Shown here in pieces: positions 39,286 to 48,134 of a stretch of DNA of 64,000 nucleotides. The notes beneath the pieces were generated by a model. It had not been told where the DNA came from and did not search any database. It saw only the letters and a program-made list of their open reading frames with translations. The stretch covers positions 62,001 to 126,000 of the forward strand of contig CAAGKD010000094.1 in assembly GCA_900770335.1 (NCBI GenBank), given 5' to 3'. The first letter of the stretch is position 1. Every line of letters begins with the position of its first letter. Origin of the DNA: an uncultured Sutterella sp. GTDB taxonomy: Bacteria > Pseudomonadota > Gammaproteobacteria > Burkholderiales > Burkholderiaceae_F. The translations under genes and the position numbers were made by a program.

Positions 39286-40005
39286 ATGAAGACGATGACG
39301 CTCGCGGACATTCTTTTCTCCCAGGGCTTCGGCACCCGCTACGATTGCCGGCAGATGGCGCTCTCGGGCGCGGTCTCCGTCGCAGGCGTCGTGAAGGACG
39401 ACCCCGACGAGCGGCTCGATCCCGAGGGGCTCGTCCTCTCCTGGCGCGGGCGCGACTGGCCCGTGTGCGAGAAGGCGGTGATCGCCATGAACAAGCCCGC
39501 CGGGTATGAATGCTCGCTCAAGCCCTCGTCGCACCCCTCGGTGATGGGGCTCCTGCCCGGGCCGCTCAGAAAGCGCGCGGTCCAGCCCGTCGGACGGCTC
39601 GACCAGGACACGACGGGGCTGCTCATCCTCACGGACGACGGCGCGCTTCTGCACCGGCTCACGCACCCGAAGAAGCACGTCGACAAGGTCTACGTCGCCG
39701 AGCTCCGCCACCCCATGACGGAGGCGGACTGCGCGCGTCTCGAGGCCGGGGTCGTCCTTGACGACGATCCCAGGCCCGTCGCGGCCAAATGCGCGAGGAT
39801 GATCGGCGAGAAGACGCTCGAGCTCACGATCGCGCAGGGCAAGTACCATCAGGTCAAGCGCATGGTCGCGGCCTGCGGCAATCGCGTCGACGCGCTGAGG
39901 CGCATCCGGGTGGGCGCCATTGATCTTCCCGCGGACCTTGCGCCCGGCGAATGGATCTGGCTCTCCGGCCCCGGGGAGATCCTCGGCGGGGGCGCCGCGA
40001 AATGA
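39286..40005 (+). CDS. rsuA: 16S rRNA pseudouridine-516 synthase
   Basis: Converts U516 of 16S rRNA to pseudouridine. The 239-residue protein has an S4-like RNA-binding N-terminus and the catalytic motif GRLDQDTTGLLILTDDG with Asp106. It also has the family segment KVYVAELRHP and the signature QGKYHQVKRM. It starts three bases after xth stops and overlaps the permease gene by four bases. RsuA rather than RluB/E is inferred from length and the MNKPAGYECS segment. Confidence 0.9.
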   Translation: MKTMTLADILFSQGFGTRYDCRQMALSGAVSVAGVVKDDPDERLDPEGLVLSWRGRDWPVCEKAVIAMNKPAGYECSLKPSSHPSVMGLLPGPLRKRAVQPVGRLDQDTTGLLILTDDGALLHRLTHPKKHVDKVYVAELRHPMTEADCARLEAGVVLDDDPRPVAAKCARMIGEKTLELTIAQGKYHQVKRMVAACGNRVDALRRIRVGAIDLPADLAPGEWIWLSGPGEILGGGAAK

Positions 40006-41330
40006 CGCCCGGGCGGCTCTCGGGCCTTCGCGTCTACGCCGAGCCGGAGGCGCTGCGCATGCTCTTCTTCGGCTTCAGCTCCGGGCTGCCGCTGCTTCTG
40101 GTGATCGGCACGCTCGGCTTCCGGCTGCGCGAGGCCGGAGTCGAGCTCTCCACGATCGGATTCTTCTCCTGGGTCGGGCTCATCTACGGCTTCAAGTGGG
40201 TCTGGGCGCCCTTCGTCGACCGCATGCCGGTGCCGGGACTCACGCGCCTGCTCGGACGGCGCCGCGCGTGGCTCCTTGTCGCGCAGGTCGCGATCGCCTT
40301 GGGTCTGGCCGGGCTCGCCGCGGTCGATCCGCAGAAAAGCCTCGCGGCCTTCGCGGCGCTCGCGCTCGCCACGGCCTTCGCCTCGGCGACGCAGGACATC
40401 GCGCTCGACGCGTATCGCATCGAGTCGGCCGGCGAGGAGCGGCAGGCCGCCTACGCGGCCATGTATCAGACGGGCTACCGCCTCGGGATGATCTGGGCGG
40501 GCGCGGGGGCCCTCGCCATTGCGGCCTGGGCCGCGCACGGCGCCTCCGGGTACGATCACGCCGCCTGGTGCGCGAGCTACGGCGTCATGGCCGCATCGGC
40601 GGCGGTCGGCGTTGCCGCGACGCTGCTCTCGCCCGAGCCGAAGGCTGCGGAGGCCGCGCCCCTGGGCGGGGCGGATGCGCCGCGGCCGGGGCGCCTTGCG
40701 CGCCTGCGCGATGCGATCTGCGCGCCCGTCACGGACTTCTTCGGCCGCTTCGGCTGGGCGGCGCTTCTCGTGCTCGCGCTCATCGCGACCTACCGCATCT
40801 CGGACGTCGTGATGGGGGTGATGGCCAATCCCTTCTACCAGGACCTCGGCTTCACGAAGGCCCAGGTGGCCGCGGTGAGCAAGGTCTTCGGCGTCGTCAT
40901 GACGCTCCTCGGAGCCTTTGCAGGCGGCGCGGCGACGATGCGCTGGGGCGTGCTGCCGGTGCTCCTCGCCGGCGCGGCGCTCTCGAGCCTCACGAACCTG
41001 CTCTTCTCGGCGCTCGCCCTTGCGGGGCCGGACATGACGCTCCTCGTCGCTGCGGTGTCCGCGGACAACCTCGCCGCGGGACTCGCGAGCGCGGCGTTCG
41101 TCGCCTATCTCTCGGGCCTCACGAGCTCGGGGCATTCGGCGACGCAGTACGCGCTCTTCAGCTCGCTCATGCTGCTTCTGCCCAAGTTCCTCGCCGGGTT
41201 CTCAGGCCTCGCGGTCGAGGCGCTCGGCTATCCGGCGTTCTTCGTCGCGACGGCGGCGATCGGACTGCCGGTCATCGCGCTCGTCGCCCTCGTGATGCGA
41301 CGGGCTCCGGCGAGCGCGCGCCGGAGCTGA
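40002..41330 (+). CDS. AmpG-like MFS permease
   Basis: Twelve-helix major facilitator of the AmpG family, which imports GlcNAc-anhydromuramyl peptides during wall recycling. The 442-residue product has family stretches GFSSGLPLLLVIGTLGFRL, FKWVWAPFVDR and ATAFASATQDIALDAYRIE. The start overlaps the rsuA stop (ATGA). Recycling as the true role is inferred from the family. No other recycling gene is adjacent. Confidence 0.88.
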   Translation: MTPGRLSGLRVYAEPEALRMLFFGFSSGLPLLLVIGTLGFRLREAGVELSTIGFFSWVGLIYGFKWVWAPFVDRMPVPGLTRLLGRRRAWLLVAQVAIALGLAGLAAVDPQKSLAAFAALALATAFASATQDIALDAYRIESAGEERQAAYAAMYQTGYRLGMIWAGAGALAIAAWAAHGASGYDHAAWCASYGVMAASAAVGVAATLLSPEPKAAEAAPLGGADAPRPGRLARLRDAICAPVTDFFGRFGWAALLVLALIATYRISDVVMGVMANPFYQDLGFTKAQVAAVSKVFGVVMTLLGAFAGGAATMRWGVLPVLLAGAALSSLTNLLFSALALAGPDMTLLVAAVSADNLAAGLASAAFVAYLSGLTSSGHSATQYALFSSLMLLLPKFLAGFSGLAVEALGYPAFFVATAAIGLPVIALVALVMRRAPASARRS

Positions 41331-41352
41331 CGCAAGGCGGTCAAAGCGGCCG

Positions 41353-42048
41353 TCAGCGGCCGCGGCGGGGCTGTCGGCCCGGATGCGCCTGACGGCGCGG
41401 GCCGCCCTGGCGGCCGCCTTCCTCGCGCGGCGTGAAGCCGCGCGTCACGGAGACGATCTCCGCGACGCTCTCGGCAAGATCCGCCGTTGCCTGCTTCATG
41501 TTCTCGAGGGGGCTTTCGAACTCGAGCTCCTCCTTGGTCTCCCGCATGTCGCCGATGAGATCCTCGGGCAGGTGCCGCAGCACGCCGAGCAGCGCGCTGT
41601 CAACGAGCTCGCTGCCGGTCTCCCGGAGGGCCGGCCAGCGGTTCATTGCCTCGAGAAAGCCCGCGGCGAAGGGCTCGAGGGCGGCGATGGCCTCCCAGCC
41701 CGTGAGCGCGCGGCCGCGCTCGTCCTCGACGTCATAGACGATCGGATCGAGCGGCTCGAGGCGCGAGAGCGTGCGCTCGATCGAGCGATAGCGCCGGTAG
41801 ACGAGATCCTCGAGGCGCTCCTGATCCGCGGGATCGGGCAGCACCGCGTCCGGGCGGGCCTCCTCGTCGAAGACGCAGGGCATCCAGTCGCTCGGCGCGA
41901 CCGGTTCGGGCAGCAGGACGAGCGCGGTGAGAAAGCCGTCCATGCGGTCGGCCTCCATCGACTCGAAGGGTTCGGGGATCGAGGCGAGCAGCTCGCCGAG
42001 CTCAACGAACTCATCGTCGGAGAGCGGAACGTCGTAGGGATTTGTCAT
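41353..42048 (-). CDS. UPF0149/YecA family protein with basic tail
   Basis: The 231-residue protein matches the UPF0149 family in its first 180 residues (DRMDGFLTALVLLPEPVAPSDWMP). The end is a disordered Arg/Gly-rich tail (about 205-231) instead of the cysteine-containing SEC-C metal motif found in many YecA proteins. AAGGAG precedes the ATG. Its function is unknown. It lies 19 bases after ptsI on the same strand. Confidence 0.85.
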   Translation of the reverse strand: MTNPYDVPLSDDEFVELGELLASIPEPFESMEADRMDGFLTALVLLPEPVAPSDWMPCVFDEEARPDAVLPDPADQERLEDLVYRRYRSIERTLSRLEPLDPIVYDVEDERGRALTGWEAIAALEPFAAGFLEAMNRWPALRETGSELVDSALLGVLRHLPEDLIGDMRETKEELEFESPLENMKQATADLAESVAEIVSVTRGFTPREEGGRQGGPRRQAHPGRQPRRGR

Positions 42049-42067
42049 GTCAGATTTCTCCTTGTGT

Positions 42068-43963
42068 TCAGGCCGCGGGGGCGGCGTCCGCCTCCTGCGT
42101 GCGGAAGGCGGCGAGGGCGTCCCGGACGCTTTCGGCCGAGCGGCGGCGCAGCAGGCCGCGCGCGAAGATCTCGCACTCCTCGGCGCTGAGCGTGAGGATG
42201 CGCTCCTTCATCTGCGGAATGTGCGCGGGATCCATGGAGAGCGCCGGGCAACCGAGCCCGACGAAGAAGGGGGCCATGTCCGGGCGGCTCGCCATCTCGC
42301 CGCACACGGAGATCTCCTTGCCGGCGGCGAGCACGCGACGAACGGACGAGGCGATGAGGCGCAGCACGGCCGGATGACACTCGTCGCAGTAGCTCGAGAC
42401 GCTCGCGTTCGTGCGGTCCGCGGCGAGCGTGTACTGCACGAGGTCGTTCGTGCCGAGCGAGAAGAAGTCAAGGATCGGCAGCAGGTCAGGGAGGATGCAC
42501 ACCGCCGCGGGGAGCTCGATCATCCCGCCGAGCGGGATGTCCCGGCGGTGGCGCAGCCCCTCGGCCTCGAGCTGCGCCGCGGCCTCGTCCATGAACTCGC
42601 GCACGCGGTGCACGTCGCCCGTGCTCGTCACCATGGGGAGCAGGATGCGGACGCTGCCGGCCGTCGCCGCGCGCATGATCGCCCGGAGCTGCTTGATGAG
42701 GAGCTCGGGGTGCGCGAAGCAGAAGCGCAGGGCGCGCAGGCCGAGCGCGGGGTTCGTCTCCTCGGCCGGCTCCGCGCAAAGGAGCGCGGCCGCCTCGCGC
42801 GAGAGCATCTTGTCGCCGCCGATGTCCGCCGTGCGGATCGTCGTCACGCGTCCGCGCATGCTGCGGATGACCTTCTGGTAGGCCTCGAGCTGCTCGTCCT
42901 CGCCGGGCAGGTCCTCGCGGTTGAGAAAGAGGAACTCCGTGCGGAAGAGCCCCACGCCGTCCGCGCCCGCCTTGCGCACGTCCGCGAGGTCGTCGGGCAG
43001 GGCGATGTTGGCGTAGAGCGCCACGGCCTCGCCGTCCGTCGTGACGGCGGCCTCGCCGCGCAGCTTCACGAGGCTGCGCTTTCTCTGCCGGAGCGCCTTC
43101 ATCGCCCGGGCGGCGGTCTTCTTCTCCTCGTCCGTGGGCGAGAGGCTCACGATGCTCCGGTCGGCGTCGATGAGGATCTCCCGGCCGGTGCCGATGCGCT
43201 CGCGCGCGTTCGCCACGCCCACGAGCGTCGGGATGCCGAAGCTCGAGGCAAGGATCGCCGAGTGGCTCGTGACGCTGCCCGTCTCCATGACGATGCCGGC
43301 GATGTCGAGGTCGTCGCGCTCGCGCAGCTGCAGCATGTCCGCCGGACCGAGTTGGTCGGCCACGAGGATCACGGGGTACTCGAGCTCGTCGGCCTCGAGG
43401 AGGCTCGTCGCGGAGCGGCGCCCCGCGAGCACGCGCTGGATGCGCTGGAAGACGCCGGCGATGTCCTCGAAGCGGTTGCGCAGGTATTCGTCGTTGATCT
43501 GCTCGAAGTCGCGCCGGAGCTGCTCGAGGCGCAACGAAACCGCCCATTCGGCGTTGACGAGCTTCTCGCGGATGAGCGCGACCACCTCCGTGATCAGCGT
43601 CGGATCCTTGAGGATCATGCGGTAGACGTCGAGGAACGCGGCCGCCTCCGGGGGTGTGTCGTCCTCGAGCGACTCGGCGAGGCGCGATAGCTGCTTGTCG
43701 ACCGAGGCTGCGGCCATGCGCAGGCGCTGGGCCTCGCCGCGGACGTCGCCCGGATCGATGGGGAACTGCGGGACCTCAAGGTCGCTCGCCGTGAGCTGCA
43801 GACCGAGCCCCCAGGCGACGCCCGGGCAGACGCGCAGGCCCGTGAGGGTCGGGGGCGCCGAGGACGCTTCGGGGACGAGGGACGCCTCAGGCACCCCCGC
43901 AGGGGCGTCGCCCGCGGCGGCAGGCTCGGCCTGCGGCGCGGGAATCTTCACTTCTTCAGCCAT
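42068..43963 (-). CDS. ptsI: Phosphoenolpyruvate-protein phosphotransferase (enzyme I)
   Basis: Transfers phosphate from PEP to HPr. The 631-residue protein has a phosphohistidine domain with GSVTSHSAILASS (His234) and a C-terminal PEP-binding domain with LGTNDLVQYTLAADR. An unusual Ala/Pro-rich N-terminal extension of about 40 residues makes it longer than the roughly 575 residues typical. GGAGG precedes the ATG. It ends the EIIA-HPr-EI run. Confidence 0.96.
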   Translation of the reverse strand: MAEEVKIPAPQAEPAAAGDAPAGVPEASLVPEASSAPPTLTGLRVCPGVAWGLGLQLTASDLEVPQFPIDPGDVRGEAQRLRMAAASVDKQLSRLAESLEDDTPPEAAAFLDVYRMILKDPTLITEVVALIREKLVNAEWAVSLRLEQLRRDFEQINDEYLRNRFEDIAGVFQRIQRVLAGRRSATSLLEADELEYPVILVADQLGPADMLQLRERDDLDIAGIVMETGSVTSHSAILASSFGIPTLVGVANARERIGTGREILIDADRSIVSLSPTDEEKKTAARAMKALRQRKRSLVKLRGEAAVTTDGEAVALYANIALPDDLADVRKAGADGVGLFRTEFLFLNREDLPGEDEQLEAYQKVIRSMRGRVTTIRTADIGGDKMLSREAAALLCAEPAEETNPALGLRALRFCFAHPELLIKQLRAIMRAATAGSVRILLPMVTSTGDVHRVREFMDEAAAQLEAEGLRHRRDIPLGGMIELPAAVCILPDLLPILDFFSLGTNDLVQYTLAADRTNASVSSYCDECHPAVLRLIASSVRRVLAAGKEISVCGEMASRPDMAPFFVGLGCPALSMDPAHIPQMKERILTLSAEECEIFARGLLRRRSAESVRDALAAFRTQEADAAPAA

Positions 43964-43982
43964 TTCAGGCCTCCGCGGAAAA

Positions 43983-44252
43983 TCAGTTCTCTTCGCCGAA
44001 GCGATCCCTGAAGAGCTCGACGATGCTCTCGACGGCTGCCTTCTCGTCGGGCCCGTCGGCGGTGACGACGAGCTCGGTGCCGCAGGGCAGGGCCATCGTC
44101 ATGAGGCCGAGAATGGATTTGGCGTCGACGCAGCGCTTCTCGTGCGTGAGCGTGATCGCGCTCTTGAACAGCCCCGCCGTCTTGGCGAGCAGGGCGGAGG
44201 GGCGGGCGTGAAGCCCGAGCTTGTTCCGGACGGTGATTCTTTCCTGAAGCAT
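43983..44252 (-). CDS. ptsH: Phosphocarrier protein HPr
   Basis: Small phosphocarrier between enzyme I and EIIA, 89 residues. His15 lies in KLGLHARPSALLAKT and the regulatory Ser46 in AKSILGLMTMA, both conserved. It lies between the EIIA gene (nine bases) and ptsI (19 bases). A partner HPr kinase gene is not in this window. Confidence 0.97.
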   Translation of the reverse strand: MLQERITVRNKLGLHARPSALLAKTAGLFKSAITLTHEKRCVDAKSILGLMTMALPCGTELVVTADGPDEKAAVESIVELFRDRFGEEN

Positions 44253-44261
44253 TTCGGACGG

Positions 44262-44678
44262 TCAGTCGTGGTTGCTCGTGAGCGGGCTCAGGCTCGCGCG
44301 GGCGGCCGCCTCGGCGAGGAGCGCGACCTGGGAGGCCGGAGCGTCGGCGGGCGTGTTGAGCGCGGCGACGATGGCCGGAAGATTGGTTCCGCTCACCACG
44401 TGCACGCGCGGATCGTCGAGCATCCGCCGGGCGATGTTCCCGGGCGTCGCGCCCGTGAGGTCGGTGAAGATCACGACGCCCGCTGTGCGGGCGAGCAGCT
44501 CGTCGACGAGCGAGCGCGCATGCCGCAGGCCCTCCTCGACGTCCACGCCGGCCGGAACGTCATAGGCGAGTATCCGCTCGGCGGAGCGGTCTCCCGTCAT
44601 GCTGTAGATGTGCTGCGCGCAGGTCTTCAGGGCGGAGGCGAGAGGTGCGTGAGCGATGATGCAGATGCCTGTCAGCAC
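44262..44678 (-). CDS. PTS EIIA component, mannose-family type
   Basis: The 138-residue protein resembles EIIA-Man: the phosphorylatable His10 lies in CIIAHAPLASAL, with VVIFTDLTGATPGNIARRM and VSGTNLPAIVAAL. The start is a GTG at 44678 with GGGAG nine bases upstream. An ATG frame continuing to 44807 is not homologous. No EIIB, EIIC or EIID gene is adjacent, so this is likely the regulatory, transport-free PTS known in Burkholderiales. Confidence 0.9.
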   Translation of the reverse strand: MLTGICIIAHAPLASALKTCAQHIYSMTGDRSAERILAYDVPAGVDVEEGLRHARSLVDELLARTAGVVIFTDLTGATPGNIARRMLDDPRVHVVSGTNLPAIVAALNTPADAPASQVALLAEAAARASLSPLTSNHD

Positions 44679-44800
44679 AGTGTCTGACTCCCATCGATAA
44701 AATTTTCGTCGAGCGGCTAGTTTAGCATTGACCTCCCGCGCGCCTGCCGCGCGGGTCCGGGCCGCCCCTTGCGAACCCTTCCGAAGAGGACCAGAGAACA

Positions 44801-45196
44801 ATGGCATTGATCGAGTTCAGCTGCGTGGCCACGGGGCCCTTCCTGCTCTTTCGCGAGACCGCCGAGCGGATCTTCAAGGCGATCGGGGAGCCCTTCTTCA
44901 CTCAGGGGGGCTTCACCGCCGAGGATCTTCCGGAGATCCTCAGAAAGCTCGACGCGGCGGCCGAGGAGGACAGGCGCCGCGAGGCGGAGCTCGAGGCCGA
45001 GCGCGAGCGGCGCCTGAGGGAGGGCTCCTATGAGGACGAGATCCGCGCGCTTGAGCAGGAGGCCGAGGAGAAGGAGCGGCGCAAGCACCGCGAGGACTCC
45101 GTCCGCCTCTACCAGCGCATCGCGCCGCTGCAGGACATGATCCGCCGCGCCATTCGGCACGACAAGGGGATCATGTGGACCGAGCTCGGCCGCTGA
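44801..45196 (+). CDS. DUF1840 family protein
   Basis: A 131-residue protein resembling the small DUF1840 family of betaproteobacteria. The N-terminal 50 residues (MALIEFSCVATGPFLLFRET) match its pattern, and a long acidic/basic helix (about 50-110, rich in Glu, Arg and Lys) is probably coiled coil. The role is unknown. It is divergent from the EIIA gene and convergent with trkH. Confidence 0.75.
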   Translation: MALIEFSCVATGPFLLFRETAERIFKAIGEPFFTQGGFTAEDLPEILRKLDAAAEEDRRREAELEAERERRLREGSYEDEIRALEQEAEEKERRKHREDSVRLYQRIAPLQDMIRRAIRHDKGIMWTELGR

Positions 45197-45215
45197 TCGG
45201 CCGCAGCGCTCTGCG

Positions 45216-46691
45216 TCAAGCCTTCCAGAAGGCGCGCGTGAAGAGCACGAACACGGTGAAGAGCTCAAGGCGCCCGGCGAGCATGAGGAACGTGAGGATC
45301 GCGAGCTGGATCTCGGCGAGCTCCCGGTAGCTTCCCGCCGGGCCGACCGCGCCCAGGCCCGGGCCGAGGTTCGTCACGCTCGCGAACGAGGCCGAGCAGG
45401 CCTCGAGAGGCGCGAGTCCGGTGAGCATCAGCACGGCGCCGCCCGCGACGACGGTGAGAATCCAGATGAGCGCGTAGGCGAGCACCGCAAAGGAGATCTT
45501 GTTCGAGATCGGCGTCGAGCCGATCGTGATCGGCGTCACGGCATTGGGATAAAGCAGATGCGTGAACTCGCGTCCGGCCTGTCGGAGCAGGATGAGCGCC
45601 CGGATCATCTTGAGTCCGCCGCCCGTCGAGCCCGCGCAGGTCGCGAAGCACGAGGAGACCATCATCAGAACGGGGAGCCCGAGCGGCCAGGCTGACCAGT
45701 CCGCGTGGGTGTAGCCCGTCGTGGAGGCCGTGCTCGCGACGGCGAAGAACGCCGCGGCGAAGGCTTCGGAAAGGGACGGCGCCGAGCCCGTCGCGAAGAG
45801 CGTCGCCGTGCAGAGCGCTGTGAGCGCGGCGAGGAGCCCCGTCCAGGCGATCGTCTCGGGGTCGCGCAGGTATGCGAGCGGATCGCGCCGCCGCCAGGCG
45901 ACGAAATGCAGCGAAAAGCTCACGCCGCACACGAGCATGAAGAAGGCCGCGACGCAGTCCGCCGGGAGGCTGTCGAAGAACGCGAAGCTCGCGTCGTGCG
46001 AGGAGATCCCCGAGAGGCTCACGGTCGTCATCATGTGGAAGATCGCGTCGCGCCAGTGCAGCCCCGCAAGGTGATAGGCGACTGCGCAGGCAAAGGAGAT
46101 GCTGAAGTAGATCACGTAGAGCGACCGCGCGGTCTGCGCGATGCGCGGCGTGAGGCGCGTCTCCTTGAGAGGGCCGCTTGTCTCGGCTTGCATCACCTGC
46201 GCGCCGCCGACGCCAAGGAGCGGCAGGATCGCGACCGACATCACGATGAGGCCCATGCCGCCCAGCCAGGAGAGGAAGCACCGCCAGCCGTTGATCGAGT
46301 AGGGAAGCCTGTCGAGGTCCGTGAGCGCGGTGCCGCCCGTCGTCGTGAGGCACGACATCGACTCGAAGTAGAGCCGCGCGAGGCTCTCCTCGGGCATGTG
46401 CAGGCTGAGCGGGAGGGCGGCGAAGGCGGCGATGAGCGCCCAGGAGAGCGTGACGAGCAGGAAGCCGTGCCGCGCGGTGAGCTCGCGCCGGAAGGGCAGG
46501 AACAAAAGCGTGAGCGCGAGCCCTGCCGCGGCGGTGACGCCCGCGCCGGTGAGAAAGTCCCCGAGGGCGCCGTCGCGCTCGGTCCAGCTGTAGACGGCCG
46601 GGACGAGCATCAGGCCCGCGAAGGCGATGAGAACGGGTCCGAGCGCATGAAGCACCGGGAAGAGCAGCCGCCGGAATGTGCTGAGCATCAC
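45216..46691 (-). CDS. trkH: Trk-type potassium transporter subunit TrkH
   Basis: Membrane subunit of the Trk K+ uptake system, 491 residues with about ten hydrophobic segments and pore-loop features (SCLTTTGGTALTD, TTVSLSGISSHD, STASTTGYTHADW, FATCAGSTGGGLKM). trkA follows upstream in transcription order with 11 bases between. It is the last gene of the trkA-trkH pair. Confidence 0.95.
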   Translation of the reverse strand: MMLSTFRRLLFPVLHALGPVLIAFAGLMLVPAVYSWTERDGALGDFLTGAGVTAAAGLALTLLFLPFRRELTARHGFLLVTLSWALIAAFAALPLSLHMPEESLARLYFESMSCLTTTGGTALTDLDRLPYSINGWRCFLSWLGGMGLIVMSVAILPLLGVGGAQVMQAETSGPLKETRLTPRIAQTARSLYVIYFSISFACAVAYHLAGLHWRDAIFHMMTTVSLSGISSHDASFAFFDSLPADCVAAFFMLVCGVSFSLHFVAWRRRDPLAYLRDPETIAWTGLLAALTALCTATLFATGSAPSLSEAFAAAFFAVASTASTTGYTHADWSAWPLGLPVLMMVSSCFATCAGSTGGGLKMIRALILLRQAGREFTHLLYPNAVTPITIGSTPISNKISFAVLAYALIWILTVVAGGAVLMLTGLAPLEACSASFASVTNLGPGLGAVGPAGSYRELAEIQLAILTFLMLAGRLELFTVFVLFTRAFWKA

Positions 46692-46702
46692 GCCCCGCCG
46701 GA

Positions 46703-48115
46703 TCAGAAGAAGCCCACGTCGACGGAGAAGAACTCCTCGACGGCCTGGATGAGCCTGCGGTTCGGCACGAAGACGATGAGGCGGTCCTCGGGCTCGACGA
46801 TGAGGTCGAACTGCGCCATGAGGACCTGCGTGCCCTCGCTCTCGCCGCGGATGAGCGCCGCGACGCTGCAGCCCGCGGGCAGCCGCAGCGCGTCGATTCG
46901 GCGGCCGACGACGCGCGAGCTTCTGCGCGTGCCGTGCGCGACGAACTCGAGCGCCTCGGCGACGCCGTGGCGCAGCGTGTAGGCCGCCGTCACGTCGCCG
47001 TGGCGGACGTAGCGGATGAGCTCGTCGAGCGCGGCCTGCGTCTGCGAGACCGTGACGTCGATGCGCGAGCCTTCGATCAGCTCGCCGTAGATCCTGCGGT
47101 CGACGAGCGCGATCGTGCGGCGCGCGCCAAGCTTCTTGGCGAGAAGCGCCGAGAGGATGTTGTTCTCGTCGTCGTTCGAGAGCGAGACGTAGAGGTCGCA
47201 GCTCTCCACGCCCGCGGCGATGAGCGTGTCCTCGTCGTCAAAGTCCCCCGCGAGCACCATCGCGCGGTCCTCGAGCTCAAGGGCGAGCGCCTTGGCCTGC
47301 TTGCGGTCGGACTCGATGATGCGGATCGAACTCGGCGCGGCGCCCGTGAGCATGCCCTCCTCGGTGAGGGCGCGCACGATGCCCGCGCTCATGCTCGGAC
47401 TGCCGGCGATGATGAGGCTGCGCGTGGCGCTCGCGCGCCGGCGCATCTGCGTCGTCACAAGCCGCGCGTGACGCGTGTCGGCGACGAGGATCACCTCGTC
47501 GCCCGCCTCGATGAGCGTGCGCGAGCTGATCGCGAGGCACTGGTTGCGCCGGAAGAGCGCGGCGATCCGCGCGCAGGCGTGAGGGATGTGCGCGTTGAGC
47601 TCGCCGATGGGGCCGCCCACCATGGGGCTGCCCTCCTGGGCCTTCACGGCGATGAGGCTCACCTTGCCGTCGGCGAACTCCTGCACCTGAAGCGCCTCGG
47701 GGATGTCGATGAGCTTGACGAGATAGCGCGTGAGCGCACGCTCGGGCCAGATCACCGTGGTCGCGCCGAAACCCTCCTCCTTGAGGATTCTCGGGTAGCT
47801 GCGCAGCTCCTCGTTTCTCACGCGCGCGATGCGCGTCGGGATGTTGAAGATCCGCGAGGCGAGCAGGCAGATGGCGAGGTTTGTCTCGTCGCTCGGCGTG
47901 ACGGCGATCAGCATGTCCGTGTCGTTCGCCGAGGCCTCCTCGAGCAGGGCCGGGGAGAGGGCGTCGCCGACGACGCCGCGCAGGTCGAAGCGCGACTGCA
48001 GGAGCCGGATGCTCTCCGGATCCCGGTCGATGACGGTGATGTCGTTGGCCTCGGAGACGAGGCTTTCGGCGACCGAGCTGCCGATGCGCCCGGCGCCGAT
48101 GATGAGGATTCTCAT
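46703..48115 (-). CDS. trkA: Trk system potassium uptake protein TrkA
   Basis: Cytoplasmic NAD-binding regulator of TrkH. The 470-residue protein has two RCK repeats. The first opens with MRILIIGAGRIGSSVAE, and the second Rossmann domain starts about residue 230 (SLIIAGSPSMSAGIV). TrkA_C domains follow each. It lies between the NtrX-like gene and trkH. Confidence 0.96.
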   Translation of the reverse strand: MRILIIGAGRIGSSVAESLVSEANDITVIDRDPESIRLLQSRFDLRGVVGDALSPALLEEASANDTDMLIAVTPSDETNLAICLLASRIFNIPTRIARVRNEELRSYPRILKEEGFGATTVIWPERALTRYLVKLIDIPEALQVQEFADGKVSLIAVKAQEGSPMVGGPIGELNAHIPHACARIAALFRRNQCLAISSRTLIEAGDEVILVADTRHARLVTTQMRRRASATRSLIIAGSPSMSAGIVRALTEEGMLTGAAPSSIRIIESDRKQAKALALELEDRAMVLAGDFDDEDTLIAAGVESCDLYVSLSNDDENNILSALLAKKLGARRTIALVDRRIYGELIEGSRIDVTVSQTQAALDELIRYVRHGDVTAAYTLRHGVAEALEFVAHGTRRSSRVVGRRIDALRLPAGCSVAALIRGESEGTQVLMAQFDLIVEPEDRLIVFVPNRRLIQAVEEFFSVDVGFF

Positions 48116-48134
48116 GACGCCGCGCGGCTCCGGG

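Noticed and set aside
38365..39849. Extension of pyrE to a 720-codon frame
   Set aside because: It is antisense to xth and rsuA, and pyrE homology begins at the ATG at 38364.
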